NCBI GenBank assembly: GCA_035510855.1
Contig: DATKGG010000058.1
Coordinates: 11,018 to 75,017 of the forward strand
Source: Palsa-459 sp035510855
GTDB lineage: Bacteria; Actinomycetota; Acidimicrobiia; Acidimicrobiales; RAAP-2
Length of the DNA: 64,000 nt
Direction of reading: 5' to 3'
The translations under genes and the position numbers were made by a program. The notes beneath the pieces are model-generated. The model ran no database searches and had not been told where the DNA came from. It saw only the letters and a list, made by a program, of their open reading frames with translations. Below are positions 51,274-59,331 of the stretch, piece after piece (the first letter of the stretch is position 1; each line of letters starts with the position of its first letter).

Positions 51274-53049
51274 TCAGAGGTGCCAGACCCACGCGGCGCT
51301 CTGCACGCGAGGCGGGCCGAGCACCGAGCCGAGCCACGCCTCGATCACCGCGGGCGCCCGCGCCACGCCCTTGGTGTTGGGCGCTCGCTCGAACGGCACC
51401 ACAACGAGCGTCACGTCCCAGCCGCGGAGGGCCGAGAGGACCTCGGCGCGCTGCATGGCGTTCGCCAGGGCGTCGAAACTCCTCGCTTCGGCCCGCGAGG
51501 CGAGCTGCTTGATGACCTCGTAGCCGGGGGCCTCTTTGCCCTGGCGCGAGTTCAGCCACTCAGGGCCCGTGCCCCCGACGATGGCGTAGCGCATCCCGTA
51601 GAGGGCCTGGACCCCGAGCAGGTCCGCGGTCGTGTTGAAGAACGGGAAGCCGAGCACCACCTGGCCGGGCGGAAGCGTCGCTGCGTGCTGCTGATACCAC
51701 GTGGGCACCCACACCGTCGACGCCGCGTATGGCAGCGCGTCGACCGCGTCGATCACGAACGGCGTCGCGCACGCCAGCCCGACGGTGACCGCGAGCGCCG
51801 CGCCGAGGAGGCGGGGGCGCCACCGCCCGAGGTCGTCGAGCACGAGCGCGAGCGCGAGCCCCGCAGGGAGGAACAGCAGCGCGCTGAACCGCTCGTTCAT
51901 CACGTCGTTCAGGATCGACACGTGCGACAGGGCGTGCCAGGCGCTGAAGGCATAGCGCTGGCCGAGCGCGAGCCAGGCCACGACGCAGGTGAGCACCGCG
52001 ACCGCTCGCAGCCGCGCGTCGCGCCTGAAGACGACGAGCCCGACGAGCACGGCTGCGATCAGCGGCGGCCCGAGATACGTCGGTCGCATGAACCTGCCCC
52101 AGTGCGGCACCCACCACAGGCCCTGGCCCGGGACCGCGACGAAGAAGCTGCGGATGGACGCCTGGGCCGGCACCAAGTTGGGCCAGACGGCTCCCGTGTA
52201 GTGCCCTGGACCGGCGAGCGCGTACCACGCCGGCCATGCGAGCACGACGACTGCGAGGACGGCTGCGGTGACGAGCCCGGGGAGCCCTGTGCGGATCGCG
52301 ACAAGGCCGGCGTCGCGATCGGCGATCAGGGCCGCCGCCCCGAGCACGAGCAGCGACAGCGCGGTCGCCACCCCGAGCATCACGAGCAGCTCGGTGCCGC
52401 TGAAGAACTGCACGACGAGGAGCCCGCCGAGCACGGCGCCCACCTTGATCGGCGAGTGCCGGCGCCGCCAGAACAGCTCGTCGAGGCACGCGAGGACGAG
52501 CGGCGGGACCACGAGCGAGGTCACCATGAGGTGCGAGCCCGCGGACTCGAACAGCACGAGCGGCGAGAACGCGTAGAGCGCGCCGGCGAGGAACGCGGCG
52601 ACCGAGGAACGCACCCACCGCTGGGCGACCCACATCGCGGCCACGCCCGACAGCGCCGGCGCGGCGATCACCGCGACGTTCAGCGATGCGAACGGACCGA
52701 AGATCGCGGTCACCGGCAGCAGGACGAAGCTCCAGATGCCGGCCGACGTGTTGGAGAGGAGGTTGATGCCCTGGGGATGGAACATCGCCGAGGAGTAGAA
52801 AGGGTCGTGGCCGCTGCGGATCGCCGCGAGCGGCCACTCGAAGAACCAGGCGAAGAGCGAGACGTCCGAGCACGCGCACGTCGTGCCCCGGGTGACCGAC
52901 AGCGCGAGGACGTGGGCGTACATGCCCGCGGCGATGCCGAGGTACGCGACTGCGCCCACTGCGAGCGCCCAGCGACGCGCCGACGAGGGCTCGACACGGC
53001 GCGCGTCGTCAGCCTGTGACCACGTCGGCTCGACCCGCGTCGGACCCAT
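51274..53049 (-). CDS. Large polytopic membrane protein, GT-C/YfhO-like
   Basis: A 591-residue protein with about 12 membrane helices and a C-terminal extracytoplasmic part of about 150 residues. An early periplasmic loop has SLFAWFFEWPLAAIRSGHDPFYS and GINLLSNTSAG, typical of GT-C-like transferases or YfhO-type proteins that use polyprenyl-linked sugars. The catalytic aspartates cannot be pinned down. The ATG at 53049 is 22 bp after the cupin gene; earlier frame positions overlap the cupin. Confidence 0.78.
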   Translation of the reverse strand: MGPTRVEPTWSQADDARRVEPSSARRWALAVGAVAYLGIAAGMYAHVLALSVTRGTTCACSDVSLFAWFFEWPLAAIRSGHDPFYSSAMFHPQGINLLSNTSAGIWSFVLLPVTAIFGPFASLNVAVIAAPALSGVAAMWVAQRWVRSSVAAFLAGALYAFSPLVLFESAGSHLMVTSLVVPPLVLACLDELFWRRRHSPIKVGAVLGGLLVVQFFSGTELLVMLGVATALSLLVLGAAALIADRDAGLVAIRTGLPGLVTAAVLAVVVLAWPAWYALAGPGHYTGAVWPNLVPAQASIRSFFVAVPGQGLWWVPHWGRFMRPTYLGPPLIAAVLVGLVVFRRDARLRAVAVLTCVVAWLALGQRYAFSAWHALSHVSILNDVMNERFSALLFLPAGLALALVLDDLGRWRPRLLGAALAVTVGLACATPFVIDAVDALPYAASTVWVPTWYQQHAATLPPGQVVLGFPFFNTTADLLGVQALYGMRYAIVGGTGPEWLNSRQGKEAPGYEVIKQLASRAEARSFDALANAMQRAEVLSALRGWDVTLVVVPFERAPNTKGVARAPAVIEAWLGSVLGPPRVQSAAWVWHL

Positions 53050-53071
53050 CGGCGACGCCGTGCGCCCGAGG

Positions 53072-53488
53072 TCAGCCAGCAGCGGACGTGTCCAGGGGGC
53101 GGTGCTCGGTCCCGATCCCCGGCGTGATGAACAGGGCGCTCCCGGGCTCGTGCACGACACCTCGGTGCCACACGCCCTTGGGGTTGATCATGGCCTCCCC
53201 CGCATGCAGTGGGATCGTCACCTCCGTGCCGTCGTGGTCCTGGACGACGTCGACGCGCCCCGAGAGCAGGTACACGACCTCCTCGCCGGCGGGGTGGCGC
53301 TCCCAGTGGGTCCAGGTCGCCGTCTCGGGGCTCACCGTCACCAGGCGGCCCTCGATCCCGTCGCTCTCAAAGCGACGCTCGTAGCTCTCGAGATAGGTCG
53401 CGGACCACTCGAAGTCGGGCAGCGGCGTCACGGTCGCACCGAGACCGAGGTGGAGGTAGGTCGAGGCGAGATCGAAGCTGTCACTCAT
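53072..53488 (-). CDS. Cupin-domain protein
   Basis: A 138-residue single cupin. WTHWERHPAGEEVVYLLSG carries the first metal motif (His, His, Glu) and PLHAGEAMINPKGVWHRGVV the second (His). It could be an isomerase, dioxygenase or sensor; no more can be said. The ATG at 53488 has TAGGCT 6 nt upstream, so it may be expressed apart from the amidohydrolase gene that lies 26 bp upstream. Confidence 0.85.
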   Translation of the reverse strand: MSDSFDLASTYLHLGLGATVTPLPDFEWSATYLESYERRFESDGIEGRLVTVSPETATWTHWERHPAGEEVVYLLSGRVDVVQDHDGTEVTIPLHAGEAMINPKGVWHRGVVHEPGSALFITPGIGTEHRPLDTSAAG

Positions 53489-53494
53489 GGCGCG

Positions 53495-53500
53495 AGCCTA
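53495..53500 (-). promoter_or_regulatory. Leaderless-type -10 of the cupin gene
   Basis: TAGGCT on the minus strand, ending 6 nt before the ATG at 53488. It lies in the short gap after the amidohydrolase stop. Confidence 0.5.
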
Positions 53501-53514
53501 CGACGGGCACGTGC

Positions 53515-55146
53515 TCACGCGCGGAAGGCGAGGTCGCCGCCCACGACGGTCGCCTGGACCGGCACCGACGCGATCGCCCCGGGCTCGTCGAGCACCCTCG
53601 GGTCCGAGCCGAGCGCGACGAAGTCCGCGAGCTTGCCCACGCTGAGCGTGCCGCGGTCGGCCTCGGTGCGCGTCGCGAACGCCGACCCGGTCGTGTAGCT
53701 CGCCAGCGCCTCCTCGCACGTGAGCGCCTCGCGAGCCCCGAACGACTGTCCCGTCGCGGTTCGGCGCGCGACCATGTCGGCGATCCCGAGGAGCGGCCGG
53801 CCGTCGACGACGGGTCGGTCCGAGCTCCCCGGCAGCGCGATGCCGGCGCGGAGGAAGCTCGCGAGGCGGTAGGTGTCCCCAGCGCGTCGCTCACCGAGGG
53901 CCGCCAGCATCCCGTCGCCGATCTCGCCGATGAACCGGCCCTGGGGAACAGGGATGACCCCGAGGCGTCGAATCCGCTCGAGCGACTCGTCGGTCGTTAC
54001 CCCGCAGTGCTCGATGCGGTGCCGGTGGTCGAGCCGTGGCCGGCGCTCGAGCGCCTCTTCGTAGGCATCGAGGACGAACGAGATCGCCGCGTCGCCGATC
54101 GCGTGCGTGGCGAGCTGCCAACCGGCCAGGTGCGCCTCGACGATCTGGCGACGCAGCTCGTGCGGGTCCTGCTGTGGGTACCCGAGATTCGCCGGCTCGT
54201 CCTCGAAGCCGTGGGAGAGCCAACACGTCCGGCCGATCAACGAGCCGTCCGAGAAGACCTTCATCGCGCCGACTCGCAGCCAGTCGTCCCCGAGACCCGA
54301 CCGGATGCCCGCGCTGATCCCACTCGCCGCGAGGTCGTCGACGTGGCGAGGCATCTCGCCCAGGACGTCCGCGGCGATCATCACCGTCGTCCGCACCGAG
54401 AGCACGCCTCGGTCGCGGGCGTGCTGGTAGCCGTCCAGCTCGGCGGGGCTCTGGCCGATCCAGCCGCCTGCGACGCCGGCGTCGCAGACGCTCGTGATCC
54501 CCTCTGAGAGGTAGACACGGTGCGCACGCTCGATCGCCGACGCGATCGTGGCGACAGAGCGCGGCAGCGCCAGGCGCTGGGCCAGCACCTGGGCGCGCTC
54601 TTCAAGCAGCCCGGTCGGCTCCCCGTCGTGGTCGCGCACGACGCGACCGCCATCGATCGCGGCGTCGAGGTCAGCCCCGATCCGCTCGAGCGCTGCCGTG
54701 TTGACGACGCACATGTGCCCGGAGGTGTGCGTCAGCCAGACGGGATGCCCGTGGGCGACCTCGTCGAGCGCGCGGCGGTCCGGATGATGCCCGTCCAGCT
54801 TGTTCTGGTCGTAGCCGCGACCGATCACGACAGCTCCATCGGGGAGGGACGCGGCGTGCGCGGCAACCGTCTCGTAGAGCTCGGGCAGCGACATGACCGG
54901 CGGCGTCGAGAGGTCGAGCTCGTCCATGGAGAGTCCGAAGTTGACCGTGTGGGCGTGCGCGTCGTGGAACCCCGGGAAGCACACGGTGCCCGCGAGGTCG
55001 TGCGTGACGCGCGCGGGGCATGACCCCGCGTCCTCGCCCAGCGCCACGATGCGACCGTGCAGCACGCCGAGCGCGTTGACCTCGGGATGCTCGTTGTCGA
55101 AGGTGATGAAGCGGCCTCGGTACAACGCGTCCAGCATGAGGGTCAT
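53515..55146 (-). CDS. YtcJ-like metal-dependent amidohydrolase
   Basis: A 543-residue amidohydrolase-3 family enzyme. The N-terminal beta sandwich is followed by FPGFHDAHAHTVNFG (HxH metal ligands), a central THAIGDAAISFVLDAYEEA (His), HRIEHCG and GSSDRPVVDGRPLLG (Asp). The length and motif order match YtcJ-type hydrolases of unknown substrate. Cupin and membrane-protein genes follow on the same strand. The ATG start is the first codon of the frame; the upstream 180-bp gap separates it from the divergent SIMPL gene. Confidence 0.87.
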   Translation of the reverse strand: MTLMLDALYRGRFITFDNEHPEVNALGVLHGRIVALGEDAGSCPARVTHDLAGTVCFPGFHDAHAHTVNFGLSMDELDLSTPPVMSLPELYETVAAHAASLPDGAVVIGRGYDQNKLDGHHPDRRALDEVAHGHPVWLTHTSGHMCVVNTAALERIGADLDAAIDGGRVVRDHDGEPTGLLEERAQVLAQRLALPRSVATIASAIERAHRVYLSEGITSVCDAGVAGGWIGQSPAELDGYQHARDRGVLSVRTTVMIAADVLGEMPRHVDDLAASGISAGIRSGLGDDWLRVGAMKVFSDGSLIGRTCWLSHGFEDEPANLGYPQQDPHELRRQIVEAHLAGWQLATHAIGDAAISFVLDAYEEALERRPRLDHRHRIEHCGVTTDESLERIRRLGVIPVPQGRFIGEIGDGMLAALGERRAGDTYRLASFLRAGIALPGSSDRPVVDGRPLLGIADMVARRTATGQSFGAREALTCEEALASYTTGSAFATRTEADRGTLSVGKLADFVALGSDPRVLDEPGAIASVPVQATVVGGDLAFRA

Positions 55147-55326
55147 CGCGCTCGCCCGCCCTCACCGTCACGGCCCTCGGTGCGGTCGTGGACGACTCGG
55201 CGCGCCGAGCGTGCCGACAGAACCGCGGGTCTCGCGAGATACACGAGGTGACGCTACCGAGTCGCCGGTCCACAGGTCACCGTCCCGGCTCTCGTGCGTC
55301 GCCGCACCGATGATCAAGGAGACCAC

Positions 55327-56157
55327 ATGAGCGACCAGGCCAGTCCATCGACCGAATCCCCCCGCACGACGCCAGTCGCCGACCCGACGACCAACTGGCA
55401 CCTCCGGGCTCGACCTGCGCCTCGAGGCGCCTGGTTCGGCGCCGTCGTGGTCCTCGTCGTGCTCGCGATCGGCGCGGTCGGCCTCCTGGTCGGTCGCTCG
55501 ACGAGGGCGGGCGCCACTGGGGCGGTTGGAACGATCTCCGTGACCGGTTCCGGCACGGTCCAGGGCGTGCCCGACACGCTCCAGTTCTCGGTGGGCGTCG
55601 TGACCGTGCGAGGGACCGCAACGGGCGCCCTCTCCGCGAACGACGCGACCGTGCGGCGTCTCGAGAACAGGCTTCTTCGCCATGACATCAAGCAGAAGGA
55701 CCTCCAGACCTCAGACCTCAACATCTACGAGAACACCAACAACAAAGGCCAGCTCACGGGCTTCACCGTCGACGACACGTTGAACGTGACGATGCACAAC
55801 GTGGACAAGCCGGGCAACCTCGCCAAGGCGGGGGGCGCCATCGAGGGTGCCGCAGAGGTGGCGGGCAACGGCATCCAGTTCAACGGGATCACGTTCTCCA
55901 TCACGAACCAGTCCTCACTTCTCGCCGCGGCTCGCATCAAAGCGATGCAGGACGCCCTCACCGAGGCACGCCAGGACGCCTCGGCCGGCGGGACGAGTGT
56001 CGGTGGGGTCGTGAAGATCTCCGACCAGGTGAACCAGCAGGTCGAGCCGATCACCTACGGCTTCCCCACCGACAGCGCGCTGAGCGCCGGCGTCCCCCTC
56101 AGGGCGGGGACCCAGCCGGTCTCGGTCCAGGTGACCGTCGTCTACGCGCTGAACTGA
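55327..56157 (+). CDS. SIMPL (DUF541) domain protein, membrane-anchored
   Basis: The 276 residues have a cytoplasmic N-terminus, one membrane helix (GAVVVLVVLAIGAVGLLVG near residue 45) and an extracytoplasmic SIMPL domain. Family traits are ISVTGSGTVQGVPDTLQFSV and ALTEARQDASAGGTSVGGVV. SIMPL proteins are linked to envelope stress and form ring-like assemblies; their mechanism is unknown. The ATG at 55327 follows an AAGGAGA ribosome site. Confidence 0.9.
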   Translation: MSDQASPSTESPRTTPVADPTTNWHLRARPAPRGAWFGAVVVLVVLAIGAVGLLVGRSTRAGATGAVGTISVTGSGTVQGVPDTLQFSVGVVTVRGTATGALSANDATVRRLENRLLRHDIKQKDLQTSDLNIYENTNNKGQLTGFTVDDTLNVTMHNVDKPGNLAKAGGAIEGAAEVAGNGIQFNGITFSITNQSSLLAAARIKAMQDALTEARQDASAGGTSVGGVVKISDQVNQQVEPITYGFPTDSALSAGVPLRAGTQPVSVQVTVVYALN

Positions 56158-56166
56158 GCCCGGACG

Positions 56167-56213
56167 CAACGCGCTGCCCGGCCTGCACGTGGTGCGGGCC
56201 GGGCAGCGCGTTG
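56167..56213. terminator. Bidirectional terminator between the SIMPL gene and its convergent neighbour
   Basis: A perfect 17-bp stem, CAACGCGCTGCCCGGCC with its complement; inside the 13-nt loop GCAC and GTGC can pair as well. It lies between stops at 56157 and 56225. No T-tract follows on either side. Confidence 0.85.
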
Positions 56214-56224
56214 GCTTACGAGGA

Positions 56225-56845
56225 TCACGCCGGAGCGAGCATCCCCTTTGCCGTCGCCGTGTGGGTCAGGAGCTCCTTCGCATCGCTCGTCCTGCGAGCG
56301 TGGAGGTAGCCGAAGCCCACGAGCATCGCCATGAGGGCGGCCAGGGCAAACGCCGCGATCGCACCATCCTGGGCGATCGTCGCGAACACCGAGAAGCCGT
56401 AGGCCTCGAGCAGGAGTCCACGAAGCGTCGTTCCTTGGAACACCGTCTGGACCGTCCCCTCAGCCGCGTTGTAGGCCGCAGAGCCCTTGGGCAGCGCCAT
56501 CGCCTTCGCGGAGAGCTGGGCGTAGGTCAGACCGCCGCCGATCTCTTGGAGGTGCACCGCGATGAAGTCGTTCGCGTAGACCTCTGCCTGCTGCCCCGTG
56601 GTGAGGGGTAGTCCGGCGAAGACGCTGACGCTGCCGATCATCGAGGGCGTGATCTCCGAGCCCGCAACCGGGTGGGCGAATGCCACCGCCGCCGGGAACG
56701 TGATCTGCTGCTCTGCGAGCTGCGTCTGCACGTTGCTGTTGGCAAAGCTGTAACCCCACCAGAGCAATGCCCCTGCCACGAGCAGGACCGCAACCATGAT
56801 GGCGCCACCGGCGCTCACGAGCACATCGAATGTCTTGCGTCGCAT
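56225..56845 (-). CDS. Unknown protein with two membrane helices, possible DevR-regulated gene
   Basis: The 206 residues have a basic N-terminus, a helix (GGAIMVAVLLVAGALLWWGYS), an extracytoplasmic domain of about 115 residues (NVQTQLAEQQITFPAAVAFA onward) and a second helix (IAAFALAALMAMLVGFGYL) before a short cytoplasmic tail. I do not recognise a family. The ATG at 56845 follows GGAAGGAG. Two DevR-box-like palindromes lie 80-115 bp upstream, next to a plausible promoter (AACACT about 25 nt downstream of the proximal box), so induction by the DevR next door is plausible. Confidence 0.75.
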   Translation of the reverse strand: MRRKTFDVLVSAGGAIMVAVLLVAGALLWWGYSFANSNVQTQLAEQQITFPAAVAFAHPVAGSEITPSMIGSVSVFAGLPLTTGQQAEVYANDFIAVHLQEIGGGLTYAQLSAKAMALPKGSAAYNAAEGTVQTVFQGTTLRGLLLEAYGFSVFATIAQDGAIAAFALAALMAMLVGFGYLHARRTSDAKELLTHTATAKGMLAPA

Positions 56846-56924
56846 GTGCTTCTCCTTCCTAACGTGATCCCACCCCATTGGGGGATCTGTCTCCAGTGTT
56901 CGCGCTGGGGGCGGCACCGTCATA

Positions 56925-56938
56925 GGGACCAACGTCCC
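56925..56938. promoter_or_regulatory. DevR/DosR-box-like palindrome 1
   Basis: GGGACCAACGTCCC: the mycobacterial DevR core is GGGACTWWAGTCCC, so 12 of 14 positions match and the dyad is kept except at the inner pair. It lies upstream of the gene at 56225-56845. Confidence 0.55.
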
Positions 56939-56946
56939 AAGACGCA

Positions 56947-56960
56947 GGGAGTTACGTCAC
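56947..56960. promoter_or_regulatory. DevR/DosR-box-like site 2
   Basis: GGGAGTTACGTCAC matches the GGGACTWWAGTCCC core at about 11 of 14 positions. Its centre is 22 bp from the centre of site 1, like the paired boxes of mycobacterial hspX and fdxA promoters. Confidence 0.4.
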
Positions 56961-57004
56961 CTCCCGCGACATTCGAGCAACCTCATGGCCAAGAGGTTGA
57001 ACTT

Positions 57005-57018
57005 GGGTCCTTCGTCCC
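57005..57018. promoter_or_regulatory. DevR/DosR-box-like site 3
   Basis: GGGTCCTTCGTCCC matches the core at 11 of 14 positions. It ends about 24 bp before AATGCT (57043-57048), which is 6 nt before the ATG at 57055; the box would thus abut the -35 region, the usual DevR activating position. Confidence 0.45.
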
Positions 57019-57054
57019 TACTCGGATGACCTGCCGACGCCGAATGCTTGGTAC

Positions 57055-57372
57055 ATGAACATGTACACCCACCTCCTCTCGAGCGTCTTCGACGACTGGG
57101 TGGACGAGCTGACGGGCACCGCGCTCGTCGACTACGCGCTCATGTGTCGAACAGAGATGCTCGCACCGCGCACCGCGGGGTCGGCGTGCATCGCGCTGGC
57201 GGCCGAGATCGCTTATGACCGCGCCCTTATCAAGTTGTGCGCGTCCCAGCAGATCCCGGTGAACGTCATGGGCTTCTCGCAGCCTCGAAGCGAGCGAGAG
57301 CGATTGGAGCACGCACTCGCCGCGACGGGCACCGACCTCGTGGTGCTCACCCGCCACAAGGTGAATAGCTAG
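57055..57372 (+). CDS. Conserved-looking small protein of unknown function
   Basis: A 105-residue soluble protein with Cys31, Cys45 and Cys62 and predicted helices; no family is recognised. There is no ribosome site; AATGCT lies 6 nt before the ATG at 57055 (leaderless pattern), with a second ATG at 57061. A DevR-like box sits upstream. Its stop overlaps the devR stop through CTAG at 57369-57372, so it converges on devR and both would be affected by its transcription. Confidence 0.6.
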   Translation: MNMYTHLLSSVFDDWVDELTGTALVDYALMCRTEMLAPRTAGSACIALAAEIAYDRALIKLCASQQIPVNVMGFSQPRSERERLEHALAATGTDLVVLTRHKVNS

Positions 57373-58022
57373 GACTCCTCGGCGGCCGCCTCCGCGCGCA
57401 GTTTCGTCGCGAAAATCGCGGCCTCGGTGCGGTTGGTCATCTTCAGCTTCCGTAGCAACGTGGTCGTGTAGTTCTTTACGGTGTGTTCCGCGAGGAACAT
57501 GTGCTCGGCAATCTGGCGATTCGTCAGGCCCTCCGCGATCAGGTCGAGGATGCGACGCTCCTGGGCGGACAACGCCTCGAACAAACTGTCGGACTTCGGC
57601 GGGTTGGTGATCCGCTCGATCACGCGAGCGACGAGCCGTGGATCGAGGAGCGACTCGCCGCGCGCGACGCGTCGCACGTCCTCGATGAGGTCATGGGCCC
57701 TGATCTGCTTCAGCGCGTAGCCCGAGGCACCTGCCATCACGCTCGCATAGAGGGCTTCGTCGTCGGCAAAGCTCGTCAGCATCAGACAGGCGAGCCTCGG
57801 CATCATCGAGCGGAGATCTCGGCAGACCTCGATGCCACTCGAGTCCTCGAGCCGGACGTCGAGGATGGCGACGTCGGGACGGGCGAGCGGGGCTCGGGTC
57901 ATCGCCTCAGCCGCCGTCCCTGCCTCTCCCACGACCTCGATGTCGGGCTCGTTCTCGAGCAGGAGCCGGATGCCTTCTCGGATGAGCGCGTGGTCGTCGA
58001 GGAGGAACACGCGAATCGTCAT
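57369..58022 (-). CDS. devR: NarL-type response regulator, DevR/DosR-like
   Basis: A 217-residue receiver plus LuxR-type HTH regulator. LLDDH (Asp9, Asp10) and Asp55 in AILDVRLED form the phosphorylation site. The C-terminal SAQERRILDLIAEGLTNRQI and MFLAEHTVKNYTTTLLRKL match the DevR DNA-binding helix (TVKNY kept). The length equals that of M. tuberculosis DevR. It is divergent from the DevS-like kinase, 67 bp apart, unlike the devR-devS operon of mycobacteria. The ATG at 58022 is the accepted start. Confidence 0.92.
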   Translation of the reverse strand: MTIRVFLLDDHALIREGIRLLLENEPDIEVVGEAGTAAEAMTRAPLARPDVAILDVRLEDSSGIEVCRDLRSMMPRLACLMLTSFADDEALYASVMAGASGYALKQIRAHDLIEDVRRVARGESLLDPRLVARVIERITNPPKSDSLFEALSAQERRILDLIAEGLTNRQIAEHMFLAEHTVKNYTTTLLRKLKMTNRTEAAIFATKLRAEAAAEES

Positions 58023-58076
58023 GTAGCCAATACTGCCAGCGGCAAGCCAGTCGCAAGGGAGTAGGTCGGTTCTCGG

Positions 58077-58082
58077 TACCCT
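58077..58082 (+). promoter_or_regulatory. Leaderless-type -10 of devS
   Basis: TACCCT, 7 nt before the GTG at 58090. The upstream in-frame GTG at 58084 would leave only one nucleotide after the hexamer, so 58090 is preferred. Confidence 0.45.
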
Positions 58083-58089
58083 CGTGGGA

Positions 58090-59229
58090 GTGCCGTATCG
58101 CCGGATTTCGGATCCAATGGTCTTGCGGCGACTCATGGACGCGGTGCTCATGATCGGCTCGGACGTCGAGTTGCCCGATCTCTTGCAGCACATTGTGGCG
58201 GAGGCCAGCAGCCTCGTCGGCGCGCGATATGGCGCGCTCGGCGTGCTGAACACCGCGAGGACAGGGCTTGAGGAGTTCCTGACCTGCGGGATGACCGACG
58301 AAGAAGAGACGGCGACTGGCAACCGGCCGACCGGACGCGGGGTCCTCGGGGTGCTCATCACCGAGCCCGCGCCGCTCCGGCTCAGGAACATCTCGACGCA
58401 TCCCGACTCGTACGGCTTCCCGCCCGGGCACCCACCGATGACGTCGTTCCTCGGCGTGCCGATCCGGGTCCGGCCAGATGACGAGCCCTACGGCAACCTC
58501 TACCTGACGGACAAGATCGGGGCATCGGAGTTCAGCGAGGAGGACGAGGCGCTGGCGGAGGGACTGGCGCTCGCCGCGGGGATCGCGATTCAGAACACTC
58601 GCAATCACGAGCGGGTCCGCCTCCTCAGCGTGCTCGACGACCGGGATCGCATTGCGATGGCGTTGCACGACACGGTGATCCAGCGACTCTTCGCGAGCGG
58701 GCTCGCCCTTCAGAGCGCGGCGCGCCAGGTCAATCCCGAGGTCATGGTCGGACGGGTCAACCGGGTGATCGACGACCTCGACACCACGATCACCGAGATC
58801 CGTTCAGCCATCTTCGAGCTCGGTGATCGGTCGCTCGGGGGCCTTCGCAGCAGCGTGCTCGCGCTCACCGAGGAGCTGACATCCACGCTCGGGGCGCGGC
58901 CGCAGGTCACCATCTCCGGACCGGTCGACAGTGCGGTGCCCCAGCACATCGCGGACCACCTGCTCGCGGTGATTCGCGAGTCGCTCACGAATGCGGGCAA
59001 GCACGCCCATGCCAGCAGCTACACCGTCGTGCTCCGAGTCGGCGACGACGTCTGCCTCAAGGTGACCGACACCGGGATCGGCGTGCCGGCGCCGGAGGCA
59101 CGAGCTGTCGGCATGGGACTCGCCAACATGTCGAACCGCGCCGCGAAGCTCGGCGGATCGTTCGTGATCGAACCCGTCGAGTCCGGCGGTACCAGAGTCA
59201 TCTGGAGCGTCCCTCTGACGACGGCCTGA
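58090..59229 (+). CDS. devS: Heme-GAF sensor histidine kinase, DevS/DosS-like with one GAF domain
   Basis: The 379 residues (from GTG 58090) hold one GAF domain (about 15-170), then the HisKA_3 phosphoacceptor helix with DRDRIAMALHDTVIQRLF (His193), then the ATPase domain with TNAGKHAHAS and DTGIGVP. In the GAF domain, GFPPGHPPMTSFLGVP keeps the context of the proximal heme histidine of mycobacterial DosS (His149); here it is His114. DosS has two GAF domains and His395; this protein lacks the second GAF domain. It is expected to sense O2, NO or CO and to phosphorylate the divergent DevR. Confidence 0.9.
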   Translation: MPYRRISDPMVLRRLMDAVLMIGSDVELPDLLQHIVAEASSLVGARYGALGVLNTARTGLEEFLTCGMTDEEETATGNRPTGRGVLGVLITEPAPLRLRNISTHPDSYGFPPGHPPMTSFLGVPIRVRPDDEPYGNLYLTDKIGASEFSEEDEALAEGLALAAGIAIQNTRNHERVRLLSVLDDRDRIAMALHDTVIQRLFASGLALQSAARQVNPEVMVGRVNRVIDDLDTTITEIRSAIFELGDRSLGGLRSSVLALTEELTSTLGARPQVTISGPVDSAVPQHIADHLLAVIRESLTNAGKHAHASSYTVVLRVGDDVCLKVTDTGIGVPAPEARAVGMGLANMSNRAAKLGGSFVIEPVESGGTRVIWSVPLTTA

Positions 59230-59331
59230 GCACGCCGCGCGGGCAGCCCTTCGGGCTCAGAGCCAGGTCGTCCCGATCTGGATCAACACGCGACCATCCG
59301 GCACGGGCAGCGGAGGGACTGGAAAACTGGG

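Noticed and set aside
50731..53019. A 762-codon plus-strand open frame
   Set aside because: It is antisense to the MFS and large membrane-protein genes, whose membrane-helix patterns are real; the plus frame is low-complexity Arg/Glu/His.
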